A stretch of DNA of 64,000 nt from Ureibacillus massiliensis 4400831 = CIP 108448 = CCUG 49529 (GTDB lineage: Bacteria > Bacillota > Bacilli > Bacillales_A > Planococcaceae): assembly GCF_000772965.1 (NCBI RefSeq), contig NZ_JPVQ01000017.1:1-64000 (forward strand), in the 5' to 3' direction. Made by a program: the position numbers and the translations under genes. The notes beneath the pieces were generated by a model. That model did no database searches. It worked only from the letters and a program-made list of their open reading frames with translations, and had not been told where the DNA came from. Below, in pieces: positions 1 through 9,524 of this stretch (positions are counted from its first letter, which is position 1; each line of letters starts with the position of its first letter).

Positions 1-56
1 AAAGAAAAACTATTTTCGTGTCTAAATATTTAAGGGGGCTAAAAAGAAATGTATCG

Positions 57-187
57 ATATGGACACAAAATAGGGCGATATGGACACAAAATGTATCGAT
101 TCAGACACAAAACAGGGCGATAACAAGATCGCGAAACGAGCATAAGAGCGTGGATGGTGATATGGACACAAAACAGAGCGATAAAAA
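57..187. repeat. Short degenerate repeat with GGACACAAAA core
   Basis: A GACACAAAA core occurs at 62, 83 and 104, exactly 21 bp apart, and again near 175. It is joined by variants of a (g/t)cgata segment. The copies are degenerate and no ORF covers them. The spacing and core resemble the array at 3577-3940, suggesting one repeat family (inference). Confidence 0.6.
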
Positions 188-322
188 GTAACCTCATTTA
201 ACTTAATTCATCACGAACTTAATTATTCAAAAACTGCAACGATATTGTCACAATTGGGTTCGATATTCTCCAATATATGACCATATTATAGAATTAAAGA
301 ATCCCCCTTGATTCATATAAAT

Positions 323-361
323 GCACCTGGTCCCCATCCCCAGAACCAGGTGCGATTTTTT
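323..361 (+). terminator. Rho-independent terminator
   Basis: A perfect 9-bp stem GCACCTGGT/ACCAGGTGC with a 13-nt loop is followed by a T-rich run. It probably ends a transcript entering from the left edge (hpf precedes secA in B. subtilis, but it is not in this window). Confidence 0.6.
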
Positions 362-892
362 ATTCATTTCTTAATATAAATGGATCTATCTTCATCATCA
401 TGCCAACAACCGCTTTTCCCAGAAAACATGTATTTGACCTTCATATCATTCCACTCCCGCCATCTACCAGTGGATATTTTATTGATGGGTTTTATAATTC
501 CATTTAATTCTAATTACTCTATCCCTTGTTTCTAAGTGTATATTATTCTCATTCCACTCAGGTCATCTCCCGGTACATATTTTTTTCTGTTCCTTCATTT
601 CATTAAAACCTTTTTCTTCACCATCATTACTTAGCCTCTAATCATCGCTTTGACAGCTCATTCATCTTATTTCTGAATTCTTTCCTTCTCATTTTCTCTT
701 CATTTACATAAATTCCCTAAAGTTCCTCCTTCACGTCTTGTAATCATTTTCGTCAATTCACAACATAAATTTGCAAATTCATGATTCTTCCCTCACATTT
801 GTCGAATCTTATTTAAACTTCAACAATCATTGTCGTATTCTAGCGGAGGCAGACCATTTTCATTCGTCATAATCTAACAAAAATAGGTTAAA
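362..892. other. Gene-free stretch upstream of secA
   Basis: About 530 bp that are T/C-rich on the plus strand. I see no ORF with a ribosome binding site, no RNA-gene signature and no clear repeat. Confidence 0.5.
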
Positions 893-908
893 AACTACAA
901 TTGTAGTT
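893..908. promoter_or_regulatory. 16-bp perfect palindrome upstream of secA
   Basis: AACTACAATTGTAGTT is a perfect palindrome about 130 bp before the secA start, in the region where its promoter should lie. It could be an operator; no known regulator is recognised. Confidence 0.3.
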
Positions 909-1035
909 ACAATAGAATAAAGCAATAGGTGATCATAATAAACGAATGCAAAAAACAAAAGGAACGGTCATTTGCACCGACTGTATACTATTTGTTAAAA
1001 TGGAGAATGAGACTATATGGGAAGTGAAAAATTTC

Positions 1036-3543
1036 ATGGCGAACATATTAAGTAAAATCTTTGATCCAAATAAAAAAGAAATTAAAAAACTAGAAAAAGT
1101 CGCAGATCGAATTGAGGCTTTTGCATCCCAAATGGAGCAATTGTCAGATGATGCGTTAAAAGAAAAAACAAATGAATTCAAAAAACGTTTCCAAGATGGG
1201 GAATCCCTTGATTCTATGCTACCTGAAGCTTTTGCAGTTTGTCGCGAAGCAGCTAAGCGTGTTTTAGGCATGTATCCTTACCGTGTTCAATTAATGGGGG
1301 CTGCTACACTTCATGACGGAAATATCGCAGAAATGAAGACCGGGGAAGGGAAAACATTAACTTCTACAATGGCTGTTTATTTAAATGCCATCACTGGTAA
1401 TGGTGTACACGTTGTTACTGTCAATGAATACCTTGCAAGTCGTGACGCGAATGAAATGGGTCAGCTTTACAATTTCTTAGGTTTAACAGTTGGTTTAAAC
1501 TTAAATAGTTTGTCGAAAGAAGAAAAACGACAAGCCTATGCAGCAGATATTACATATAGTACGAACAATGAATTAGGATTCGACTATTTACGTGATAATA
1601 TGGTGCTTTATAAAGAAGACCGTGTTCAACGTCCGTTGTATTTTGCAGTAATTGACGAAGTTGACTCCATCTTAATCGATGAAGCCCGTACGCCACTTAT
1701 TATTTCTGGACAAGCAGGACGTTCTGCAAAGCTTTATGTGCAATCAAATGCTTTTGTACGAATGCTGAAGGCAGAAGAAGATTACACATATGAAGAAACA
1801 ACTAAAGGTGTTACGTTAACAGAAAGCGGCATTTCAAAAGCGGAGCGCGCATTTGGAATCGACAATTTATTCGACTTAACACATGTTCGCCTGCTTCATT
1901 CAATTAATCAATCATTAAAAGCGCATGTTTCTATGCATCGCGATGTGGACTATGTTGTACAAGATGGAGAAATCGTTATTGTTGATAGCTTCACTGGTCG
2001 TTTAATGAAAGGTCGCCGCTATTCTGATGGTTTACACCAAGCAATTGAAGCAAAAGAAGGCGTTGAAATTCAAAACGAATCCATGACGATGGCAACGATT
2101 ACGTTCCAAAATTACTTCCGTATGTATGAAAAACTGTCTGGTATGACAGGTACAGCAAAAACAGAGGAAGAAGAATTCCGTAATATTTACAACATGCAGG
2201 TAGTTGTTATTCCAACGAATCGACCGATTGCCCGTGAAGACCGCCCAGATTTAATCTTTGCGACTATGGAAGGGAAATTTAAGGCGGTTGCTGCTGACAT
2301 TGCCGAACGTCATAAAAAAGGTCAACCTGTTTTAGTTGGTACAGTTGCCATTGAAACATCAGAGATTATTTCTAATTTATTGGATAAACATAAAATTCCA
2401 CATAACGTTTTAAATGCCAAAAACCATGAGCATGAAGCGGAAATTATTGCAGATGCAGGTAAAAAAGGTTCTGTAACGATTGCGACAAACATGGCAGGTC
2501 GTGGTACGGACATTAAACTTGGAGAAGGTGTCCTAGAACTTGGTGGTTTAGCGGTTATCGGTACGGAACGACATGAATCACGCCGTATCGACAATCAGTT
2601 ACGTGGGCGTTCTGGTCGTCAAGGTGACCCAGGTATTACTCAATTCTATCTTTCACTTGAAGATGAATTAATGCGTCGTTTCGGTTCTGATAAGATGAAG
2701 GCGATGATGATGCGTCTTGGTATGGATGATTCACAACCAATTCAATCCGGAATGGTATCAAAAGCGGTAGAATCTGCTCAAAAACGTGTTGAAGGAAATA
2801 ACTTTGATGCTCGTAAACGCTTATTACAATACGATGATGTATTACGTCAACAACGTGAAATTATTTACCAAGAGCGTCTCCAAGTATTAGAATCTGAAAA
2901 TATGCGTGAGCTTGTTGAGTCTATGATTCAAGAATCCATTGAAAATATTGTAGGAATTCATACACAAGGTCCTACAGAAGAATGGAATCTAAAAGCAATT
3001 GAAGACTATGTTCATGGCAACCTTTTAGATGAAGGTGTTGTGAAGGCTAGTGATTTAGAAGGTAAATCACCTGAAGAAATCATTGATCACATCTATGAAG
3101 AAGTACAGAAAAAATATGACGCTAAAGAAGAAGAGCTTACGCCTGAACGTATGCGTGAGTTTGAGAAGGTTATTTTACTTCGTTCAATTGATACGAAATG
3201 GATTGACCATATTGATGCAATGGATCAATTGCGTCAAGGGATTCATTTACGTGCTTATGGACAAACTGATCCATTACGCGAGTATCAAAAAGAAGGATTT
3301 GCTATGTTTGAAGAGATGGTCGCTTCCATTCGCGAAGATGTTACAAAATATGCGATGAAAGCACAAATTCGCAATAATTTAGAACGTGAAGAAGTAGCGA
3401 AAGGCCAAGCAGTTAATCCAAAAGAAGAAGCTGCACCTAAGAAAAAACAACCAGTTCGTAAAGCTGAAAATATCGGTCGTAACGATCCTTGTCCATGCGG
3501 TAGCGGCAAGAAATATAAAAATTGCCATGGTGCTGGGCAGTAA
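1036..3543 (+). CDS. secA: Preprotein translocase ATPase SecA
   Basis: SecA is the peripheral motor ATPase that pushes preproteins through SecYEG. From the chosen ATG the product is 835 aa, normal for Bacillus SecA. Visible are Walker A (TGEGKT, about residue 102), the [11 protein letters not shown] helicase segment, the second motor domain with the RGTDI motif, and a C-terminal zinc/SecB-type tail [14 protein letters not shown]. The frame is open 30 codons further upstream, but family proteins begin at the [10 protein letters not shown]-like segment and GGAAGTG precedes this ATG, so 1036 is preferred. prfB follows, as in B. subtilis, although the gap here holds a repeat array. Confidence 0.97.
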   Translation: MANILSKIFDPNKKEIKKLEKVADRIEAFASQMEQLSDDALKEKTNEFKKRFQDGESLDSMLPEAFAVCREAAKRVLGMYPYRVQLMGAATLHDGNIAEMKTGEGKTLTSTMAVYLNAITGNGVHVVTVNEYLASRDANEMGQLYNFLGLTVGLNLNSLSKEEKRQAYAADITYSTNNELGFDYLRDNMVLYKEDRVQRPLYFAVIDEVDSILIDEARTPLIISGQAGRSAKLYVQSNAFVRMLKAEEDYTYEETTKGVTLTESGISKAERAFGIDNLFDLTHVRLLHSINQSLKAHVSMHRDVDYVVQDGEIVIVDSFTGRLMKGRRYSDGLHQAIEAKEGVEIQNESMTMATITFQNYFRMYEKLSGMTGTAKTEEEEFRNIYNMQVVVIPTNRPIAREDRPDLIFATMEGKFKAVAADIAERHKKGQPVLVGTVAIETSEIISNLLDKHKIPHNVLNAKNHEHEAEIIADAGKKGSVTIATNMAGRGTDIKLGEGVLELGGLAVIGTERHESRRIDNQLRGRSGRQGDPGITQFYLSLEDELMRRFGSDKMKAMMMRLGMDDSQPIQSGMVSKAVESAQKRVEGNNFDARKRLLQYDDVLRQQREIIYQERLQVLESENMRELVESMIQESIENIVGIHTQGPTEEWNLKAIEDYVHGNLLDEGVVKASDLEGKSPEEIIDHIYEEVQKKYDAKEEELTPERMREFEKVILLRSIDTKWIDHIDAMDQLRQGIHLRAYGQTDPLREYQKEGFAMFEEMVASIREDVTKYAMKAQIRNNLEREEVAKGQAVNPKEEAAPKKKQPVRKAENIGRNDPCPCGSGKKYKNCHGAGQ

Positions 3544-3576
3544 TTAGTCAGTGAATAATTTTATGGATGGCGTGCG

Positions 3577-3940
3577 TGTTTTGTCCATTCAGACGAGCAT
3601 TTAGTCCAGTGAACGGCAACTTTTGTCCACTCAGGCGAAGATTTAGTCCAGTGAACGATTTTATGTCCAGTATATGGCACGTTTTGTCCATTCAGGCGAG
3701 CATTTAGTCCATTCAACGGCAACTTTTGTCCACTCAGGCGAAGATTTAGTCCAGTGAACGATTTTATGTCCAGAAACGGGTGTGTTTTGTCCATTCAGAC
3801 GAGTATTTAGTCCGTTGAACGGCGGCTTTTGTCCACTGGGGCATAGGTTTTGTCCAGTGAACAATCTTATGTCTAGAAATTGGTACGTTTTGTCCATTCA
3901 GACGAGCATTTAGTCCGTTCACGACAAATTTTTCTCCACT
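3577..3940. repeat. Nested tandem array: 21-bp monomers in 103-bp higher-order units
   Basis: GTCC cores fall at 3583, 3604, 3625, 3646, 3665, 3686, 3707, 3728, 3749, 3768, 3789, 3810, 3831, 3852, 3871 (GTCT), 3892 and 3913. A decayed copy follows near 3934. Spacing is 21, 21, 21, 19, 21 and so on, giving an exact 103-bp superperiod (3583, 3686, 3789, 3892). Monomers alternate between TTTTGTCCA and ATTTAGTCC forms. Because 103 is 1 mod 3, the minus strand shows related WTK-rich peptides in all three frames. None has a credible ribosome binding site, so I treat the array as non-coding. Confidence 0.9.
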
Positions 3941-4021
3941 CAGCCGTTTTCGAAGTAAATTGTCTCGAAATGCTGTGTATATTTTACAGATTAAATAACT
4001 ATCTTTACGTAACACAATTTC

Positions 4022-4055
4022 CGAACCGTTGCCATTTTCAATCAATGGCACGGTT
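4022..4055. other. Imperfect hairpin upstream of prfB
   Basis: GAACCGTTGCCATT and AATGGCACGGTTC form a 13-bp stem with one bulged T and a 7-nt loop. No T-run follows, so a simple terminator is unlikely. It lies about 40 nt before the prfB start and could be a leader structure or a terminator remnant. Confidence 0.4.
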
Positions 4056-4093
4056 CTATCAATTTCAATAACTAGTACGGAGGATTTCATTTT

Positions 4094-5195
4094 ATGATTG
4101 AATTAGCAGATGTAAGAAATACATTGGAAACTACAGCCAAGAAATTGGCGGATTTCAGGGGGTCTCTTTGACTTAGAAAACAAAGAGGCAAGGATTCAAG
4201 AGCTTGATGAGATGATGTTAATGCCAGACTTTTGGAATGACCAAGAAGGTGCGCAAAAAGTCATTAATGAAGCAAATGGGTTAAAAGCGGTTGTGAATGA
4301 ATACAATGATCTTGTTTCAACTCAAGAAAACTTAGAAATGACGTTGGAGCTTTTAAAAGAAGAACCCGATGAAGAGTTGCAAAATGAACTCGCTGAAGAA
4401 TTGCAAGAATTCGAGGGGAAAATGGATGGCTTTGAGCTTCAATTGCTTTTAAGCGAACCTTACGATAAAAACAATGCAATCCTCGAGCTTCATCCTGGTG
4501 CAGGCGGTACAGAATCACAAGACTGGGGTTCCATGTTACTTCGCATGTATACACGCTGGGCTGAAAAGCATGGCTTTAAAGTCGAAACGATGGATTATTT
4601 ACCTGGTGACGAGGCCGGAATTAAATCGGTGACGTTATTAATTCAAGGGCACAATGCTTATGGCTATTTGAAAGCAGAAAAAGGTGTTCATCGTTTAGTT
4701 CGTATTTCGCCCTTTGATTCGGCTGGTCGTCGTCATACATCGTTCGTTTCCTGTGATGTTATGCCTGAGTTTAATAATGAAATTGAAATCGAAGTACGTA
4801 CTGAAGATTTAAAGGTAGATACTTACCGTGCAACAGGAGCAGGTGGTCAGCATATTAATACAACGGACTCAGCTGTTCGTATCACCCACATTCCGACAGG
4901 TGTTGTCGTTTCGTGTCAGGCTGAGCGTTCTCAAATTAAGAACCGTGAGAAAGCGATGAGCATGTTAAAAGCAAAACTTTATCAATTAGAAATTGAGAAG
5001 CAACAGGCTGAGCTTGATGCCATTCGTGGTGAACAAAAGGAAATTGGTTGGGGCTCTCAAATTCGTTCATATGTATTCCATCCATATTCAATGGTAAAAG
5101 ATCACCGTACTAATTTTGAAACTGGTAATGTCCATGCCGTTATGGATGGGGATTTAGATGGATTTATTAACGCTTATTTACGTTCTCGTATTTAA
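4094..5195 (+). CDS. prfB: Peptide chain release factor 2 (programmed +1 frameshift)
   Basis: RF2 releases peptides at UGA and UAA. Translation starts at ATG 4094 behind CGGAGG, runs 25 codons to an in-frame TGA at 4169-4171, and shifts +1 at CTT-T to continue from GAC 4170. The coding sequence is therefore join(4094..4168,4170..5195), 366 aa. In the merged protein the SPF recognition motif falls at about 205-207 and the GGQ catalytic motif at about 250-252, the same numbers as in E. coli RF2. A frame-only gene caller would start this gene at 4212 and lose the N-terminus. A terminator follows. Confidence 0.96.
4157..4172 (+). promoter_or_regulatory. RF2 programmed frameshift signal
   Basis: An internal Shine-Dalgarno-like AGGGGG lies just before CTT TGA C, the classic RF2 autoregulatory slip site. 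When RF2 is scarce the ribosome pauses at UGA and moves +1. The arrangement is directly visible; the function is well established for this family. Confidence 0.95.
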
Positions 5196-5212
5196 TTTTA
5201 AGTAATAAAAAT

Positions 5213-5252
5213 AGCATCCTATTGACCAAATTGGTGATGGGATGCTGTTTTT
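5213..5252 (+). terminator. Terminator after prfB
   Basis: An AGCATCC/GGATGCT stem closes a partly paired loop and is followed by GTTTTTTGTTTTTG. Confidence 0.8.
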
Positions 5253-5289
5253 TGTTTTTGTAGCATAATCCGAGAATCTTTACTTGTGA

Positions 5290-5676
5290 TTAAACATCAA
5301 ACATTCCCGTTGCTTTTTTTAACATACGTACATCTGCTTTTGTGTCAACTGAATCGTATGCTAAAATTCCTATCTTTTCATTTATTCGATTAATTTTACC
5401 TATTAATTCACTGTGATTTTCACTTGAACTCTCTTCAAGAGAATCCATTCGTATCACGAGTGAGTCCATTCTCTCTTCAAGAGAATCCATTCGTACCTCG
5501 AGTGAGCCCATTCTCTCTTCAAGAGAATCCATTCGTGCTTCGAGGGAGTCCATTCTCTTTTCAAGAGATGCCATTCTTGCCTCAAGAGAGTCCATTCTTT
5601 GTGATAAAGAGTGAAAATGCTCGTCCATTTTGTTTGAAAGCTCTAAAATGGCTTGCAAAACTTGATCCATATTCAT
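5290..5676 (-). CDS. Heptad-repeat coiled-coil protein, function unknown
   Basis: The chosen start (ATG at 5676) has AAAGGAGG a few bases upstream; a longer in-frame start at 5724 lacks this. The product is 128 aa: a 26-residue head, eight near-identical RMDSLEx heptads (about residues 27-82), then a polar segment and a tail ending in GMFDV. The heptads predict an extended parallel coiled coil. At the DNA level they form 21-bp tandem repeats, so copy number may vary between strains. No membrane segment or signal peptide is seen. I do not recognise a function; small orphan coiled-coil proteins of this kind are common in Bacillales. Confidence 0.6.
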   Translation of the reverse strand: MNMDQVLQAILELSNKMDEHFHSLSQRMDSLEARMASLEKRMDSLEARMDSLEERMGSLEVRMDSLEERMDSLVIRMDSLEESSSENHSELIGKINRINEKIGILAYDSVDTKADVRMLKKATGMFDV

Positions 5677-5946
5677 TATTCCTCCTTTATATTTTATTGC
5701 ATTACATTCGCTCGAATCTATCAATTAGTAATATATATTATAATTAAATAATTGAAATTCGACAATCAGCAAAAAATGTCATTAGAAAATTGAAAGCTAA
5801 CTGCTAATCAATCCTTATAATTAAAGTATTGAAAACTCTAAAAAATCCCAAAATCTCCACTAAATTTTTCTTGTCTCCGATTTGCATTTTTCGTTTTATG
5901 TTGTAAAATATAAGAACAAACGTTCTGTATTTAGGAGGGATATTTA

Positions 5947-6333
5947 GTGGCTCATATTCCCATTGAAGCTGTCCCGTATTTAGAATCGGCTATATACTTA
6001 CCGATGTTGCTCATCGTTTTGGATAAGGATCACGCACAAATTGAAGCGGGGCAGTTTAAACTTAAACGGCCGTATTTTCATTTAATAGAAGAGGCACGAA
6101 AAATTGCTCATGAGGACCTAAAAAAAACGAAGGCGTATTTAACACATCGTAATTTAAGAGTCGAACGTGGAAACAGTGATGAAATGTTTACAGAGTATTA
6201 TTTCTATTTTCAACAGGCAATGGAAATTAGAAGATACTCCAATATACGCCTTCGAAATAAAGTGGAAAGTTTGCTTGATCTATATTTCAAAAAAGCTTCC
6301 CAAGTAATTAAAGAAGTAAGTCATTTTGAATAA
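5947..6333 (+). CDS. YhjD-like conserved protein, function unknown
   Basis: 128 aa from a GTG start preceded by TAGGAGGGA. The protein is soluble, helical and charged, with a conserved-looking N-terminus (PYLESAIYLPMLLIVLDKD). It resembles my recollection of B. subtilis YhjD, and in B. subtilis yhjD lies a few genes from comK, matching the neighbour here. Its 3' end overlaps that of the convergent comK by 26 bp. The role is unknown. The assignment rests on memory of the family plus context, so it is tentative. Confidence 0.65.
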   Translation: MAHIPIEAVPYLESAIYLPMLLIVLDKDHAQIEAGQFKLKRPYFHLIEEARKIAHEDLKKTKAYLTHRNLRVERGNSDEMFTEYYFYFQQAMEIRRYSNIRLRNKVESLLDLYFKKASQVIKEVSHFE

Positions 6334-6811
6334 TTAGTCGTTGATTTGATCCGTATTTTTGTAGCATAGTTGCACATACGTATTGTGTACAAAATGATGT
6401 ATAGTGCACTTGCAGTTTAATTTCTCGATCATCTTTTAATGTAATTAGTGTACAATCATCAGCTTTTTGTATATTTACGATACTATGTAGCGCCACCCAA
6501 ACATTATTTGGAGATGCTGGTGATAAAATTGGGAAGAACACCAATGGAATTCCATAGTCGTATGCAATAATGATTGGTAACTTATGTTTTTCTTTACCAA
6601 AAAAGCTTTTTGATACTTCTCGTGCAGCTGTGTAGCTTGTCCCCATTAAAATACATGATTTTCGAATAATGTAAAGCGGTTTTCTGCTGACAATCACTTC
6701 ACCGCTTTTATCGTAAACGCATGAATAAAGTTTTTCTCCTTTTTTTATGGGTTTGATTAAATACGAATTAAATGACAGATGATAAGAATCGACAATTGTT
6801 TCAGACTGCAT
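6308..6811 (-). CDS. comK: Competence transcription factor ComK (short form)
   Basis: ComK activates DNA-uptake genes by binding AT-boxes. The 167-aa product (GAAAGGAG upstream of ATG 6811) matches the ComK core: a KPLYIIRKSC segment, GTSYTAAREV, the PIIIAYDYGIPLVFFPILSP block, and the SFCTQ region. B. subtilis ComK is 192 aa and ends with a tail carrying the FMLYP motif that MecA recognises. Here the protein stops soon after the core (ending NDLLL) and no FMLYP is visible, including in the other frames just past the stop. It may be a ComK2-type paralogue. The 3' end overlaps the convergent gene. Confidence 0.85.
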   Translation of the reverse strand: MQSETIVDSYHLSFNSYLIKPIKKGEKLYSCVYDKSGEVIVSRKPLYIIRKSCILMGTSYTAAREVSKSFFGKEKHKLPIIIAYDYGIPLVFFPILSPASPNNVWVALHSIVNIQKADDCTLITLKDDREIKLQVHYTSFCTQYVCATMLQKYGSNQRLIIQNDLLL

Positions 6812-7024
6812 TACATTATTCTCCTTTCTGTTGTTAATTTATGGAACTTGCGTGATCCAAGAACATCATAATATGATTTTCGATTAAGTTCAACATCGAA
6901 TTAGTAAAATTAAACAAAAATTAGAAAAAATTCACAAATTGTTAAGAGAATCTATTTTTCAGAATATATTGCAAATTGATACTCGATTTTTTATAATAGA
7001 AAAAAGGGAATCGGGGTGATATCG

Positions 7025-7264
7025 ATGGATAAATATTATTCATACACAGATTTTCTTAAGGCAGTTGGACACTATCAACATGCAAATGAATCTGAGAAGT
7101 TGTTGAATGACATTTATTTGGACTTGTTTTTAAACCGTATTCAAAGATTACAACGTATTGAAGAGTTAAAAGATCTCATCGATACAGCGTTAGATGAAAG
7201 AAACAAAGAAGCCTTTTATGCCTATGCCACGGAATTAAGTGAATTACAAGAATCGATGAATTAA
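7025..7264 (+). CDS. IDEAL-domain small protein (YhzC-like)
   Basis: 79 aa from ATG 7025, which is well spaced from GGGGTGAT; an in-frame GTG at 7016 lies inside that ribosome binding site. The C-terminal half (DLIDTALDERNKEAFYAYATEL) fits the short IDEAL domain found in small Bacillales proteins of unclear function. B. subtilis encodes a similar protein, YhzC, beside comK, so context supports the link. A terminator follows. The molecular role is unknown. Confidence 0.75.
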   Translation: MDKYYSYTDFLKAVGHYQHANESEKLLNDIYLDLFLNRIQRLQRIEELKDLIDTALDERNKEAFYAYATELSELQESMN

Positions 7265-7270
7265 AATATA

Positions 7271-7341
7271 AAGCCGTCTTGTGAAAGTGAATTTTTCCCA
7301 TATAAATGGGGTAAGTTCAATTTATAAGGCGGCTTTTGTTC
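7271..7341 (+). terminator. Terminator after the IDEAL-domain gene
   Basis: AAGCCGTCTT pairs with AAGGCGGCTT across a 45-nt, partly structured loop, followed by TTTTGTT. Confidence 0.7.
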
Positions 7342-7460
7342 ATTGTAGGTGCTAAATAATATGAAGCTCCTAACTACTATAGAATTAAAAATAGTACCAA
7401 ACAAATCTCAACAAAGGGTTCAGTCTTAAGACAATCATGAAAAAAATTGCTAAACAAATT

Positions 7461-7474
7461 AGAATATACGTTCG
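7461..7474 (+). promoter_or_regulatory. Candidate LexA (SOS) box upstream of uvrBA
   Basis: AGAATATACGTTCG fits the Bacillus SOS box CGAACRNRYGTTYC at most positions, with a good right half-site and a weaker left. It lies about 75 bp before uvrB, which is LexA-regulated in B. subtilis. Confidence 0.5.
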
Positions 7475-7547
7475 CTTATTTGTCGATTTTTTCAAAGTGA
7501 TATGCTAAAATTATTGTTAGATAAATGGGTGAAAGGACGGCCGATCA

Positions 7548-9524
7548 ATGACATTTGAATTGCAATCCCCATACCAACCAAGTGGTGATCAACCAGAAGC
7601 TATAAAACAACTAGTACAAGGTGTTAAAGAAGGAAAACGGCATCAAACATTACTTGGAGCAACAGGTACAGGAAAAACATTTACCATTTCCAACGTTATA
7701 AAAGAAGTAAATAAACCTACGCTTGTAATCGCACATAATAAAACACTTGCTGGTCAATTGTATAGCGAATTTAAACAATTTTTTCCAAATAATGCTGTTG
7801 AATATTTCGTTAGTTATTACGATTACTACCAACCAGAAGCCTATGTACCACAAACGGATACATATATAGAGAAAGATTCTAGTATTAACGATGAAATCGA
7901 TAAACTAAGACACTCTGCAACGAGTGCTCTATTTGAAAGAGACGATGTTATTATCATTGCATCTGTGTCATGTATTTATGGTTTAGGGAATCCAGAAGAA
8001 TATCGAGAAATGGTCGTATCCATCCGAACAGGGATGGAAATTGAACGCAACCAATTATTACGTAAGCTAGTCGATGTTCAATATGAACGCAATGATATTA
8101 ACTTCCAACGGGGAACATTCCGTGTTCGTGGTGATGTGGTTGAAATTTTCCCGGCATCCCGTGACGAGCATTGTATCCGTGTGGAGTTTTTTGGAGATGA
8201 AATTGATCGTATCCGTGAAGTCGATGCCCTAACAGGAGAAATTTTAGGTGATCGTGATCATGTTGCAATTTTCCCAGCATCTCACTTCGTAACTCGTGAA
8301 GAGAAAATGAAAATCGCCATTGAAAATATTAAAAAAGAATTGGAAGAACAGCTAGAAAAATTCCGTTCAGAAGATAAGTTACTTGAAGCGCAACGACTTG
8401 AGCAAAGAACAAATTATGATTTAGAAATGATGAGTGAGATGGGCTTCTGTTCAGGCATTGAAAACTATTCGCGTCATTTAACATTGAGAGAGCCAGGTGT
8501 CACACCATATACGTTACTCGACTATTTCCCAAAAGATTTTTTACTTGTAGTAGACGAAAGCCATGTAACATTACCACAAGTAAGAGGAATGTATAATGGA
8601 GACCAGGCAAGGAAGCAAGTGTTAGTAGAACATGGATTCCGTCTACCATCTGCTTTAGACAACAGACCTTTAAAATTTGAAGAATTTGAAGAGCATTTAC
8701 ATCAAGCTATATATGTATCAGCAACACCTGGACCATATGAATTGGAGCACACACCAGAAATGGTAGAACAAATTATTCGTCCAACAGGGTTGCTTGATCC
8801 AACAATTGATGTCCGACCAATTGAAGGGCAAATTGATGATTTAATCGATGAAATTCAAAATCGTATAAAACGTAATGAGCGTGTGTTAATCACGACATTA
8901 ACGAAGAAAATGTCTGAAGATTTAACGGACTATTTAAAAGAAATGGGCATGAAGGTCGAATATCTTCACTCTGAAATAAAAACACTTGAACGAATTGAAA
9001 TCATTCGAGAGCTTCGAAAAGGAACGTATGATGTGCTTGTAGGGATTAACTTACTACGAGAAGGCCTTGATATACCAGAAGTATCTTTAGTAGCAATTCT
9101 TGATGCGGATAAAGAAGGATTTTTACGTTCTGAGCGTTCATTGATCCAAACAATCGGAAGGGCTGCCCGTAATGCCAATGGACATGTCATTATGTACGCA
9201 GACAAAATGACTGATTCAATGAAAAAGGCAATTGATGAAACGAAACGCCGTCGTTCTATTCAAGCGGCATATAACAAAGAGCACGGCATTACGCCAAAAA
9301 CAATTCAGAAAAAAATCCCGGATTTAATTCGTGCAACACAAGCGGCAGAAGAGGAAGAAACATACGTTACAAAGGTGACAAAGGGCAAAAAATTAACGAA
9401 GTCCGAAATAAAAGCGTTAATTGCAAAATTAGAACTAGAAATGAAAGAAGCAGCAAAAGCGCTTGACTTCGAACGTGCTGCTGAACTACGAGATACAATA
9501 TTCGAACTGAAGGTAGAAGGGTGA
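7548..9524 (+). CDS. uvrB: Excinuclease ABC subunit B
   Basis: UvrB is the damage-verifying helicase of nucleotide excision repair, handing DNA from UvrA to UvrC. The 658-aa product has Walker A (GATGTGKT, about residue 37), the beta-hairpin tyrosine segment [10 protein letters not shown], helicase motifs (DESH, then [10 protein letters not shown]), and a C-terminal UVR motif for UvrC contact (AAELRD region). ATG 7548 follows GAAAGGACGG. Its stop overlaps the uvrA GTG, so the two form one operon with a candidate SOS box upstream. Confidence 0.98.
   Translation: MTFELQSPYQPSGDQPEAIKQLVQGVKEGKRHQTLLGATGTGKTFTISNVIKEVNKPTLVIAHNKTLAGQLYSEFKQFFPNNAVEYFVSYYDYYQPEAYVPQTDTYIEKDSSINDEIDKLRHSATSALFERDDVIIIASVSCIYGLGNPEEYREMVVSIRTGMEIERNQLLRKLVDVQYERNDINFQRGTFRVRGDVVEIFPASRDEHCIRVEFFGDEIDRIREVDALTGEILGDRDHVAIFPASHFVTREEKMKIAIENIKKELEEQLEKFRSEDKLLEAQRLEQRTNYDLEMMSEMGFCSGIENYSRHLTLREPGVTPYTLLDYFPKDFLLVVDESHVTLPQVRGMYNGDQARKQVLVEHGFRLPSALDNRPLKFEEFEEHLHQAIYVSATPGPYELEHTPEMVEQIIRPTGLLDPTIDVRPIEGQIDDLIDEIQNRIKRNERVLITTLTKKMSEDLTDYLKEMGMKVEYLHSEIKTLERIEIIRELRKGTYDVLVGINLLREGLDIPEVSLVAILDADKEGFLRSERSLIQTIGRAARNANGHVIMYADKMTDSMKKAIDETKRRRSIQAAYNKEHGITPKTIQKKIPDLIRATQAAEEEETYVTKVTKGKKLTKSEIKALIAKLELEMKEAAKALDFERAAELRDTIFELKVEG

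Noticed and set aside
946-1035. N-terminal 30-residue extension of SecA
   Set aside because: SecA homologues begin at the ATG at 1036, and a ribosome-binding-like GGAAGTG precedes it.
933-1271. 112-codon minus-strand frame over the secA start
   Set aside because: Lies antisense to conserved secA sequence, with no ribosome binding site.
3561-4090. Three overlapping minus-strand ORFs with WTK-rich peptides
   Set aside because: They are the three frames of one 103-bp repeat, which is 1 mod 3, and none has a ribosome binding site. The repetition is at DNA level.
6812-7024. ComK autoregulatory boxes between comK and the IDEAL gene
   Set aside because: Many A and T tracts, but no clear paired AAAA-N5-TTTT arrangement.
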